DNA from: an uncultured Pelagibacteraceae bacterium
GTDB lineage: Bacteria; Pseudomonadota; Alphaproteobacteria; Pelagibacterales; Pelagibacteraceae
Length of the DNA: 45,205 nucleotides
Assembly (NCBI GenBank): GCA_902597425.1
Contig: CACJXT010000004.1
Span: 1 to 45,205, forward strand
Direction: 5' to 3'
This document shows positions 1 to 7,277 of the stretch, in pieces (within the stretch, counting starts at the first letter, position 1; every line of letters starts with the position of its first letter). A program made the position numbers and the translations under genes. The notes beneath the pieces are model-generated. The model did not search any database and was not told the origin of the DNA. It saw only the letters and a list, made by a program, of their open reading frames with translations.

Positions 1-149
1 CCTTTTTCTTCTAATTTTTTGGCCTTTTTTATTAGATAAGCTCCTTTGTCATAATTAGAAGAACTGCCACTATCTGAAGAGGCAGCACCATATGAAGATA
101 TAATTAAAGCAAAATATAGTATTATTATTAATAGTAAATTTTTTTTCAT
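1..149 (-). CDS. Exported protein, N-terminal fragment (cut by left edge)
   Basis: An open frame begins with ATG (complement of 147-149) and runs off the left edge with 49 complete codons. The first ~24 residues (MKKNLLLIIILYFALIIS, then SYGAA) form a typical signal peptide: short basic start, long hydrophobic core and small residues before a likely cleavage near GAA/S. A Ser/Gly/Asp linker and a Lys-rich helix (YLIKKAKKLEEKG) follow, which would fit the first helix of a tetratricopeptide-like exported protein, but too little is visible to say. The start lies 8 bases beyond the stop of the ammonia-lyase gene, so it is probably the next gene of the same minus-strand transcript. The function is unknown. 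Confidence 0.6.
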   Translation of the reverse strand, partial: MKKNLLLIIILYFALIISSYGAASSDSGSSSNYDKGAYLIKKAKKLEEK

Positions 150-157
150 AATATTAA

Positions 158-1285
158 TTATGAATTTAATAATTTTTGATATAATTCTTCATCAGCATCA
201 CCTTCACAACCAAATAAAAGGACATTTGAGTTTTCGTTTAAACTTAATTCTTTTTTTGCATCAGATTCATTGCATAAAGCAATTAAACTCGAGACTCCTG
301 GAGTTGAACATTCTCCTCCAATAATTTTTTCGTTAGAAAACTCAGAGTTGGCAAGAGATTTAACAGTTTTTGCAATGTAATTATCAGAAATAGTTACACA
401 ATGGCTTACAGAATTTTTTAATATTTCCCAGGGAACTAAAGATACTTCATCACAAGACATTCCACCCATTAAACTTTCTTCTTTAATAATAATTTTTTTT
501 ATTTTATTAACTTTAATGCTTTCTAAAACGCAAGCGGCGCTTTCTGGTTCTACTACAATAATTTTAGGCACATTATCTAAATACCTAGCTATGCCTGCCA
601 CCATTGCAGCTGCCATTCCTCCAACTCCTGCCTGAAGTATTACATGTGAAATTTGCTGACTATTTAACTGTTCTGAAATTTCTTTCATCATTACCGCGTA
701 TCCTGCCATAGTTAATTTTGGTACCAATTTATAATCTTGCCACGCGACATCCTGAACGATTTGCCAATTATTTTGTTTTGACTGTTTAATACACTCTTTC
801 AAAGAGTTATCATAATTTCCTCTAACTCTTACTATATCTGCTCCAAAACTTTTCATTACTTTTGCTCTAAACTCACTTACATATTCGCTTATAAAAATTT
901 TACATTTAAGTCCTAATTTTTTGGATCCCCACGCAACAGACCTTCCATGATTTCCAGCAGTAGCAGTAGAAACAACTATATCTTTATTTCCTTTTGTTAT
1001 TTTTTCAACAGCGTAAGCTCCACCTAGAGCTTTAAACGATTTTAGATGAAATCTTTTAGATTCATCTTTGTAAAAAATTTTATTGAGATTTAATTTTTTA
1101 GATAGTTTATTTAAAAATATTAATTGAGTAGGCGAATAATTGTCCCACTTTGATATTGTTTTGTATGCTTCGTCTATGTCTTGTTTAGTAAGTATATTTA
1201 AAATATCACTTTTACTAAAATTACTATTTTCATTTTTCAAAAAACTTGAATATTTCCAACTTGAAACTTCAGGTTCAGAAGACAT
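158..1285 (-). CDS. 2,3-diaminopropionate ammonia-lyase-like PLP enzyme
   Basis: A fold-type II PLP enzyme of the threonine-dehydratase superfamily, closest in pattern to diaminopropionate ammonia-lyase (YgeX), which converts 2,3-diaminopropionate to pyruvate and two ammonia. Visible marks are KDESKRF (73-79), the PLP lysine in SFKALGGAYAV (Lys85), the cofactor loop AGNHGRSVAWG (110-120), VQDVAW (177-182) and a glycine-rich phosphate loop QAGVGGMAAA. At 375 residues it is slightly shorter than the usual ~400. The E. coli enzyme has two catalytic aspartates (Asp120 and Asp189). Here the second is kept (Asp179) but the first is alanine (Ala110), which I would expect to restrict it to the L-isomer. 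The gene starts 3 bases after the stop of the GlnT/GmaS-type gene, so the two are almost certainly co-transcribed. The family is clear; the physiological substrate is uncertain. Confidence 0.8.
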   Translation of the reverse strand: MSSEPEVSSWKYSSFLKNENSNFSKSDILNILTKQDIDEAYKTISKWDNYSPTQLIFLNKLSKKLNLNKIFYKDESKRFHLKSFKALGGAYAVEKITKGNKDIVVSTATAGNHGRSVAWGSKKLGLKCKIFISEYVSEFRAKVMKSFGADIVRVRGNYDNSLKECIKQSKQNNWQIVQDVAWQDYKLVPKLTMAGYAVMMKEISEQLNSQQISHVILQAGVGGMAAAMVAGIARYLDNVPKIIVVEPESAACVLESIKVNKIKKIIIKEESLMGGMSCDEVSLVPWEILKNSVSHCVTISDNYIAKTVKSLANSEFSNEKIIGGECSTPGVSSLIALCNESDAKKELSLNENSNVLLFGCEGDADEELYQKLLNS

Positions 1286-1288
1286 TTA

Positions 1289-2614
1289 TTAGCAGTCTAA
1301 AGTATTATTTTTTTCCCAATGAGTAACAGAAGATTTTTTATCAAATCTTTCGTTGTTATTAAAATCATCAATTTCTTTATTTTTTAATTTTAAATAACTA
1401 TTGATTACATCATCACCAAAAGACTCTCTAAGTTCTTTGCTTTTATCTAGCTCATCTAAAGAGTCTTCAATTTGATTTGGAAGTTTCTTTAATTTTGGAT
1501 ATTTTTTATAATCAGTATACATATTACAAGTTAATGGTTCACCCGGATCTAATTTATTATCCATACCATATAAGCCCGCACCAATAACTCCTGCCTGTAT
1601 TAAATATGGATTTGCTGAGCCATCCATTAATCTAAGCTCAAATCTCCCTGGATCTGGAATTCTTATCATGTGGGTTCTATTATTTCCTGTGTAAGATATA
1701 CTACTTGGTGACCAAGAAGCTCCTGATTTTGTTGGTGGAGCATTTATTCTTCTGTAACTATTAATTGTTGGATTAAAAAAAGCAGACAAAGGTTGAGCAA
1801 GTTTCATTATTCCGCCTAGGAAATTATAAGCAAGTTTGCTTAATCCATAACGATCACCATTATCTAAAAACTTATTAGTTTTTTCATTCCATAAAGAAAC
1901 ATGAGCATGACACCCATTTCCTGTTAAACTTTCAAAAGGTTTAGGCATAAAAGTTGCTCTAAGACCATGTTTTTCAGCTAAAGATTTAACCATATATTTA
2001 AAAAAAACATGTCTATCTGCAGTGACTAAGCAATCATCATAGTTCCAGTTCATTTCAAATTGGCCATTAGCATCTTCATGATCATTTTGATAAGGACCCC
2101 ATCCCATATCAATCATACAGTCACAAATTTCCTTAATTAGATCATATCTCCTCATCAAGGCTGATTGATCATAACATGGTTTTGATTGAATATCCCTTGT
2201 GTCGACAATACCTGAGCCGTCTTGAGTAATTAAAAAGTATTCACACTCCACTCCTGATTTCATTTTTAAATTATTCTTTGAAAGTTTTTTTATTTGATCT
2301 TTTAGCATTACTCTTGGCGAAGCTTTTACTGGTTTGCCATTCATAAATAAATCTGAAGCAAGCCAACCAACTTCTTTATTCCATGGTAATTGAATTAAAC
2401 TACGTGAATCTGGAATAGCAAACATATCTGTATCTGCTGGTGTCATATCCAACCATGTTGCAAAACCAGCAAAACCAGCACCATTCTTTTGCATTTCAGC
2501 AATTGCTTGAGTAGGGACAAGCTTTGATCTTAGTACTCCAAACAGATCTACAAAACTTATTAGAAAGTATTTAATTTTTTTTAGTTTTGCTACTTTGGAT
2601 AAATTTTTTGACAT
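1289..2614 (-). CDS. Glutamine synthetase family, GlnT/GmaS type (gamma-glutamylmethylamide synthetase candidate)
   Basis: An ATP-dependent gamma-glutamyl-amine ligase. The 441-residue length and the opening KYFLISFVDLFG...LVP are those of the GlnT/GmaS group, where GmaS joins methylamine to glutamate and GlnT makes glutamine. Metal and catalytic residues are in place: ECEYF (Glu123/125), NDHEDANGQFEMNW (Glu180, Glu187), NGCHAHVSLW (His236), NSYRR (288-289), NNRTHMIRIP (Arg313) and RFELRL (Glu326, Arg328). The C-terminus, THWE...TLDC, is also typical. It lies downstream of Amt and two small membrane genes and just upstream of the diaminopropionate lyase. Which amine it uses cannot be decided from sequence: methylamine fits the N-methylglutamate genes upstream, ammonia fits Amt. 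Confidence 0.85.
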   Translation of the reverse strand: MSKNLSKVAKLKKIKYFLISFVDLFGVLRSKLVPTQAIAEMQKNGAGFAGFATWLDMTPADTDMFAIPDSRSLIQLPWNKEVGWLASDLFMNGKPVKASPRVMLKDQIKKLSKNNLKMKSGVECEYFLITQDGSGIVDTRDIQSKPCYDQSALMRRYDLIKEICDCMIDMGWGPYQNDHEDANGQFEMNWNYDDCLVTADRHVFFKYMVKSLAEKHGLRATFMPKPFESLTGNGCHAHVSLWNEKTNKFLDNGDRYGLSKLAYNFLGGIMKLAQPLSAFFNPTINSYRRINAPPTKSGASWSPSSISYTGNNRTHMIRIPDPGRFELRLMDGSANPYLIQAGVIGAGLYGMDNKLDPGEPLTCNMYTDYKKYPKLKKLPNQIEDSLDELDKSKELRESFGDDVINSYLKLKNKEIDDFNNNERFDKKSSVTHWEKNNTLDC

Positions 2615-2633
2615 AAATTAAATTAATATATTT

Positions 2634-2795
2634 TTACTTTAAAAAAGAAAAAATAGCATCACGATAATAAATTAGATTTATAACTATTATAATTATTATT
2701 GCTAGAATAACACCATACTTTGATTTAGGCCATGCCAATCTAGCCATTCGAGCAGGAGTTTTATTTTCATTTTCTTTGGAATTAGTATCAGACAT
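2634..2795 (-). CDS. Small single-pass membrane protein (53 aa)
   Basis: A short gene of unknown function. The N-terminal part is polar (MSDTNSKENENKTPARMARL), then SKYG and one hydrophobic helix of about 20 residues (VILAIIIIIVINLIYY) before a short basic/aromatic tail. I start it at the ATG whose complement is 2793-2795. A start 16 codons further upstream would place the first codons inside the hairpin terminator at 2816-2840 and give an unnatural N-terminus. It sits between the Amt-associated 73-residue gene and the GlnT/GmaS-type gene, so it may be a membrane accessory of the amine uptake and assimilation system. That is inference from position only. Confidence 0.6.
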   Translation of the reverse strand: MSDTNSKENENKTPARMARLAWPKSKYGVILAIIIIIVINLIYYRDAIFSFLK

Positions 2796-2815
2796 ATCTT
2801 GATTATAAACTATTA

Positions 2816-2840
2816 AAGGGCGCAATAATATTGCGCCCTT
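2816..2840 (-). terminator. Hairpin terminator downstream of the amt-73aa pair
   Basis: A perfect inverted repeat with arms of 12 bases (AAGGGCGCAATA / TATTGCGCCCTT) around a single base; physically this means about a 10-bp stem with a small loop. On the minus strand it is followed by TTTAATAGTTT, a modest U-rich tail. It is one of very few GC-rich stems in this AT-rich window and lies 15 bases after the stop of the 73-residue gene. It probably ends or weakens transcription from amt into the genes at 158-2795. Confidence 0.75.
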
Positions 2841-2855
2841 CAAATTAAAACTTAC

Positions 2856-3077
2856 TTACCATTCAGTAATATTGCTTTTGTGATCATTAGCGCTATGTCT
2901 TTTTCTAGCTAGTTGTTCTAATTCTTTAGATTCGGTATTGTTCGTAAGAACATGCCACCCAATCCAAATTACAAGACCAACTATCACCAAAACGCCTTCA
3001 GTGCCGACTCCGGGATAAACTGCTCCTGCAACTTCTTCCGCACTTAGATGATCTATCCAGTTTGTTACTGTAGCCAT
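2856..3077 (-). CDS. Small single-pass membrane protein next to Amt (73 aa)
   Basis: The protein has a polar N-terminus (MATVTNWIDHLSAEEVAGAV), one strongly hydrophobic helix at about residues 28-45 (VLVIVGLVIWIGWHVLT) and a charged, Lys/Arg/His-rich C-terminal tail likely facing the cytoplasm. It starts 12 bases after the amt stop and has a good ribosome-binding site (AAAGGAGATAA before the ATG), so it is co-transcribed with amt and followed by a strong hairpin. I do not recognise a named family. Its stable pairing with an Amt channel makes an accessory or regulatory subunit plausible, especially since no PII/GlnK gene is present here, but this is inference. Confidence 0.7.
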   Translation of the reverse strand: MATVTNWIDHLSAEEVAGAVYPGVGTEGVLVIVGLVIWIGWHVLTNNTESKELEQLARKRHSANDHKSNITEW

Positions 3078-3089
3078 AATTTATCTCCT

Positions 3090-4490
3090 TTACCTGGTTG
3101 ATGAGGAAACTGCTTTTTCATCGTCTCTTGCAGCCTCCAACAAGTTATAGTCTAGTCCAGCTATTTCAACTTCACGAGGAATTCTCAATTTACCCATTCC
3201 ATGAAGAACTTTAGCTATGATCCAGCCTGGTATTAATCCAAGAACCACAAACATTATAATTGCACCTATAAACATTCCCAAAGGATTAATTGGTGCATAG
3301 TCTGTTCCTACCCACATAGATCCAACACTGTATCCAGATGAAGGATATCCATTTAGAACAAAACCACAAATTATAAGTCCAGCGACTCCTGCATAACCAT
3401 GTACTGCTACTGCGCCAACCGCATCATCAATTTTAAATTTACGCTCAACCCAATAATGTAATTTATAAGCAACCATTACTCCAATCATAGCTATGATCAT
3501 TGATTGTATTGGATGATATAAATCATTACCTGCTGAAGCGCAGATGATACCTGCTAGTCCACTTGAGTATGTCCAGAATGGATCACCTTTTGCAATCCAA
3601 TATCCTGCCAACAATCCACCTGATAAAGACATCAAGAAGTTCATTGTGATACCACTAAGTGTAGTAGGTGTTACGTATATGTTTGTTGCCGTAAAGTATG
3701 TTACGCCTTCCATTCCATACTCAGGTCCAAGATTAAATATCGGTATATTACAAGCCGCATAAAATCCCCAGAAGCCAGTATAAATTAAAAATAATCCAAT
3801 TGTTACTAGCCAAGGATTTCTTGGTCCTATATTTCTTGGTTCACCACTAGAGGAGAATTTTCCAATTCTCGGTCCTAAAACAATAAGAATACCTAGAGCA
3901 AATCCACCTGCTATTGCGTGAATTACACCTGACGCGTAAGCATCATGATATCCCAAAATTTTAAGCATCCAGCCATCAAAATGCCAACCCCATGCAGCGT
4001 CAATTGTCCAAAATACAGATCCAATTGCAATTGCTAAAATTCCAAATGCAAAAGTTGTAATTCTTTCAATAACAGCTCCAGAGACAATTGATGCAGCAGT
4101 CCAAGAGAACAGTAGGAACGCAGCCCAGAATACTCCACTTATATGGTCGCCTAAATTGACAGCCATTAAATCGCTAGTAGGAACGTACCATTTTGCACTA
4201 AATGCAGAATCATCTGTAATAAGTGCAGCACTTTCATTCATTATTGAAGGTGCTAATCCTGGTCCTGTTGGAAATGCCCAGTAAATCCACCAACCAAAGA
4301 AAAACCATGTGACAGTTACCAAAGGTATCAGCATTGTATTTTTCATTAAGGTATGTTGGTGATGTTTGTAACGAGATGCGCCCACTTCATACATACAGAA
4401 ACCTACGTGTATTAAAAACATAAGTACTACTGTTATCCAGTAGTAAAATTCCGTAAATATGGTTGACAGTGCACCCAATTCGTCAGTCAT
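3090..4490 (-). CDS. amt: Ammonium/methylammonium transporter, Amt family
   Basis: An integral inner-membrane channel of the Amt/MEP/Rh family, 466 residues with about 11 hydrophobic helices. The twin pore histidines are visible in SGVIHAIAGG (His191) and VAVHGYAG (His364), with the SIVSGAVIERI segment (134-144) and WGWHFDGWM around 167-175. Amt proteins conduct ammonium and often methylammonium. Placed between N-methylglutamate-synthase-like genes and two glutamine-synthetase-like genes, methylammonium uptake is a reasonable role. The start is supported by a strong Shine-Dalgarno sequence (GGGAGGAAGAT directly before the ATG). A 143-base spacer upstream suggests its own promoter. No glnK gene adjoins it, unlike the common glnK-amtB pair. 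Confidence 0.95.
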   Translation of the reverse strand: MTDELGALSTIFTEFYYWITVVLMFLIHVGFCMYEVGASRYKHHQHTLMKNTMLIPLVTVTWFFFGWWIYWAFPTGPGLAPSIMNESAALITDDSAFSAKWYVPTSDLMAVNLGDHISGVFWAAFLLFSWTAASIVSGAVIERITTFAFGILAIAIGSVFWTIDAAWGWHFDGWMLKILGYHDAYASGVIHAIAGGFALGILIVLGPRIGKFSSSGEPRNIGPRNPWLVTIGLFLIYTGFWGFYAACNIPIFNLGPEYGMEGVTYFTATNIYVTPTTLSGITMNFLMSLSGGLLAGYWIAKGDPFWTYSSGLAGIICASAGNDLYHPIQSMIIAMIGVMVAYKLHYWVERKFKIDDAVGAVAVHGYAGVAGLIICGFVLNGYPSSGYSVGSMWVGTDYAPINPLGMFIGAIIMFVVLGLIPGWIIAKVLHGMGKLRIPREVEIAGLDYNLLEAARDDEKAVSSSTR

Positions 4491-4633
4491 ATCTTCCTCC
4501 CTTATTTTGTTTATTTAACTGTATGATAATTTATAGTTAGCTACAAATAGGAAGAATTTTTTTTTATTTAAGTAAATTGCGAATAATAGAAGATTAATAA
4601 ATTAACATACAACTTTTAATTGAAACTTTTTAA
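4491..4633 (-). promoter_or_regulatory. Amt leader and probable promoter region
   Basis: A non-coding spacer between the 133-residue gene and amt. It ends with a strong ribosome-binding site (complement of about 4493-4502). On the minus strand an AT-rich stretch around TTTGTAGCTAACTATAAATTATC could hold -35/-10 elements, but AT richness makes exact assignment unsafe. I found no NtrC-like half-sites and no recognisable riboswitch. Confidence 0.35.
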
Positions 4634-5035
4634 TTAAAATTTTAAGTAAGCTTTTTTTAAATCTACTAACGGATGATTAGGAGACATTTGGAACTTAACT
4701 AAAAGTTCTCTAGCAATCATATCTCTATCTTGTTGACTAGCAGGTAATTTAATTTTTTTAGGAATAGTTACCCAACCATTTGCATTTCTATCAAATACAG
4801 CCGGTTTATTTTCTTCGTAACCCATATGTACATCTTCTAACCAATTAAGATCGTCCCAACCCATGTGTTCAATATATTTTTTTAGAAATGGAGTAAGTTT
4901 TTTATAATCAGGTAATAAGTTAACATCATATCGATATCCAATAGTCTGACCAATCATTTTTTCTCTAGCTGTTTCTTTTTTTTTCCCCAGCTGACCTTTA
5001 ATTTCTTTAACTTTTTTCTTTTTTTTTTTTACCAT
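4634..5035 (-). CDS. Conserved-looking unknown protein at the end of the mgs operon (133 aa)
   Basis: A soluble, basic protein of unknown function. The first 20 residues are mostly lysine (MVKKKKKKVKEIKGQLGKKK). The rest has a globular composition with Trp-rich stretches (HMGWDDLNWLEDVHMGYEE, NANGWVTIPKKI) and a final segment ELLVKFQMSPNHPLVDLKKA. It starts only 8 bases after the mgsC-like stop, so it belongs to the N-methylglutamate-synthase operon and may assist that complex or amine metabolism; this is inference. The lysine run is written mostly by a 12-base A homopolymer right after the start codon, a potential slippage site. Confidence 0.7.
   Translation of the reverse strand: MVKKKKKKVKEIKGQLGKKKETAREKMIGQTIGYRYDVNLLPDYKKLTPFLKKYIEHMGWDDLNWLEDVHMGYEENKPAVFDRNANGWVTIPKKIKLPASQQDRDMIARELLVKFQMSPNHPLVDLKKAYLKF
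5019..5030 (-). repeat. A12 homopolymer at the 5' end of the 133-aa gene
   Basis: On the coding (minus) strand twelve A residues begin five bases after the first base of the start codon, followed by G and six more A. Such tracts can slip during replication, transcription or sequencing, shifting the reading frame of the gene. Confidence 0.85.
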
Positions 5036-5043
5036 GTCTACCT

Positions 5044-6423
5044 CTAAATTTTATGAAAGTCGTCAACTCCTACTGTATGATTTGTTCCTGATAATGGAAC
5101 TTTTGCTAACGCAGAAGCTTCCATAGTTAATGCTGCCATATCTTCTGGCTCTAAAGAATGAATATTTGTTTTACCACATGCTCTAGCTAATAATTGAGCT
5201 TCTAAAGTCATTGTGTGTAAATAATTGTAAACCCTTAAAGCTGCATTATCTGGATTCAATCTTTTTCTTAGTTTTGGATCTTGAGTTGCAACACCTACTG
5301 GACAACGACCTGTATGACAATGATAACAATGTCCTGCTGGTACTCCCATTTCTTTTTCAAAATTAGATTCTGGAATTTCTTTATTACAGTTAAGAGCAAT
5401 CATAGCACCAGTTCCAATAGCGATTGCATCAGCACCTAAAGCAAGTGTTTTTGCCATATCAGCACCATCTCTAACACCTCCAGCATAAATTAATGTTACT
5501 CTTCCAGTTTGACCTACATCGTCCAAAGCTCTTCTCGCTTCTCTTATTGCAGCTATTCCAGGAATTCCTGTATTAGCGGCAGCTATGTGCGGACCCGCAC
5601 CTGTTGAACCTTCCATTCCATCTAAATAAATTGAATCAGGATCACATTTCGCTGCCATACGAACATCATCGTAAACTTTGGCAGCTCCAAGTTTTAATTG
5701 AATAGGTACTTTATTTTTAGTTAATTCTCTAAGTTCTTGAACTTTTAAAGCCAAGTCATCTGGTCCTAACCAATCTGGATGTCTGGCAGGAGATCTTTGA
5801 TCTATTCCAGCAGGTAAAGATCTCATCTCAGCTACTTGGTCAGTTACTTTTTGACCCATTAAGTGACCTCCCATACCAACTTTTTGTCCTTGACCAATAA
5901 ATACTTCTATCCCATCTGCAAGTTGTGCGTGGTGGGGATTAAATCCATATCTAGATTGAATACATTGATAATACCATTTTTCTGAATATCTTCTTTCATC
6001 AGGAATCATTCCACCTTCTCCTGAACAAGTAGCACTTCCAGCCATTGTAGCACCTCTTGCTAAAGCAGTTTTTGCTTCATACGAAAGAGCACCAAAACTC
6101 ATACCAGTGATATAAACGGGAATATCTAATTCTATGGGATTTTCACATCTTGGACCTATTACAGTTTTTGTTTCACACTTTTCTCTGTAACCTTCAATTA
6201 CAAATCTTGTCAATGTTCCTGGCAAAAACACTAAATCGTCAAATGTTGGAATTTTTTTCATTAATGCCATTCCACGCATTCTGTATCTTCCTAGCTGAGC
6301 TTTAATATGAATGTCGTCAATTACATCGGGGGTAAAAATTGAATTGTAACCCAATAAACTTTTATTTCTTTTACTAAAATTACTTCCATTATTTTTTCCA
6401 TTAGATTTATTTTTTTTTGCCAT
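5044..6423 (-). CDS. mgsC: N-methylglutamate synthase subunit C-like (GlxD/GltB FMN domain)
   Basis: The FMN/iron-sulfur catalytic subunit of a glutamate-synthase-like complex. In N-methylglutamate synthase the three subunits together mimic GltB and transfer the amine of gamma-glutamylmethylamide or methylamine to form N-methylglutamate. The 459 residues match the family size (~440-460). A GltB-type TIM barrel is seen in YITGMSFGALSYEAK, QLKLGAAK, DGMEGSTGAGP, IYAGGVRDGADM and LGADAIAIGTGAM, and the Fe-S cysteines in CYHCHTGRCPVGVATQ. It overlaps the upstream mgsB stop by one base (TAATG), so the two are translationally coupled. GlxD of a GlnT-GlxBCD system is the alternative name; the two groups are homologous and cannot be told apart here. 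Confidence 0.85.
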   Translation of the reverse strand: MAKKNKSNGKNNGSNFSKRNKSLLGYNSIFTPDVIDDIHIKAQLGRYRMRGMALMKKIPTFDDLVFLPGTLTRFVIEGYREKCETKTVIGPRCENPIELDIPVYITGMSFGALSYEAKTALARGATMAGSATCSGEGGMIPDERRYSEKWYYQCIQSRYGFNPHHAQLADGIEVFIGQGQKVGMGGHLMGQKVTDQVAEMRSLPAGIDQRSPARHPDWLGPDDLALKVQELRELTKNKVPIQLKLGAAKVYDDVRMAAKCDPDSIYLDGMEGSTGAGPHIAAANTGIPGIAAIREARRALDDVGQTGRVTLIYAGGVRDGADMAKTLALGADAIAIGTGAMIALNCNKEIPESNFEKEMGVPAGHCYHCHTGRCPVGVATQDPKLRKRLNPDNAALRVYNYLHTMTLEAQLLARACGKTNIHSLEPEDMAALTMEASALAKVPLSGTNHTVGVDDFHKI

Positions 6424-7277
6424 TAAATAGCTCCTTTTTTCTCAGTCGGTTCTAAAGCATCGTAGTTCCAAAGTTTTTTACCAGCAACAATTTTAGTCAT
6501 TTTAGAAACATCAAAATTATTTCCAATTTCAGCAACTTTTAATTTTCTTTCTAACCAACTAATATCATCAGATGTCATTTTTGATTCAATAGCATCACTA
6601 CCAAATGAACCAATTTTTCCACCTACATATATTGTTCCATCATACATAGAGTCACCTAAGTTAATTCCAACGTCTCCCAAAATAACAATTCTTCCTCTTT
6701 GCATCATAAAACCTGTGAATGCACCAGCGTCACCGCCCACAATTATTGAACCACCTTTTTGATCAATTCCTGTTCTTGCACCAACACTCCCTTTACAAAT
6801 TAAATCACCACCTCTTAAAGCAGCCCCAAAACATGAACCAGCATTTTTTTCTATTACAACTTTTCCAGCCATCATATTTTCTGCACAAGACCAACCAACA
6901 CGACCATTAACCCTAACTATTGGTCCATCTATTGAACCAACACCAAAATAACCCAAACTTCCTTCAAAAATTAAATTGAGTTTATTTAATATTCCAACAC
7001 CTAAACTGTGTTTTCCTTGCGGGTTTTTTATTACAATTGTTCCATAGCCTTCACTCATAAGTCTATCAATTTTGTTATTTGCTATTTTGCAATCCATATC
7101 TTTAACATCTAATTCGGTTCTTTTGTTAAAGTCCACTTCATGAGTTCCCCAGTAGAAAAAATTTTCTGCTTCATCAGGATTAAAAAACTTTTGTTGAGTT
7201 TTTCCAGTTAGAACTTCCGTATGCATACCCATTGATTGGGCTTTAGTTTTTTTAGTAACAGTTTTTAAATTTGCCAT
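6423..7277 (-). CDS. mgsB: N-methylglutamate synthase subunit B-like (GlxC, GltB C-terminal domain)
   Basis: A structural subunit equivalent to the C-terminal right-handed beta-helix of GltB. The glycine-ladder repeats characteristic of this domain run from about residue 95 to 235 (VGVGILNKL, GYFGVGSIDGP, GDLICKGSVGARTG, GGSIIVGGDAGAFTG, GRIVILGDVGINLGDS, GTIYVGGKIGSFG). At 284 residues it is somewhat longer than typical MgsB/GlxC proteins (~225-230), with an extra ~50-residue N-terminal segment. Its first codons overlap the end of mgsA by 13 bases and its stop overlaps mgsC by one, so it lies in the middle of a tightly coupled three-gene unit. Confidence 0.85.
   Translation of the reverse strand: MANLKTVTKKTKAQSMGMHTEVLTGKTQQKFFNPDEAENFFYWGTHEVDFNKRTELDVKDMDCKIANNKIDRLMSEGYGTIVIKNPQGKHSLGVGILNKLNLIFEGSLGYFGVGSIDGPIVRVNGRVGWSCAENMMAGKVVIEKNAGSCFGAALRGGDLICKGSVGARTGIDQKGGSIIVGGDAGAFTGFMMQRGRIVILGDVGINLGDSMYDGTIYVGGKIGSFGSDAIESKMTSDDISWLERKLKVAEIGNNFDVSKMTKIVAGKKLWNYDALEPTEKKGAI

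Noticed and set aside
2796-2843. Upstream start for the 53-residue membrane protein
   Set aside because: It would place codons inside the hairpin terminator and give a 16-residue N-terminus unlike the rest of the protein.
6719-6910. Open frame opposite mgsB rich in His, Gln and Leu
   Set aside because: A reverse-strand artefact of the glycine-ladder coding sequence; no ribosome-binding site and no conserved motif.
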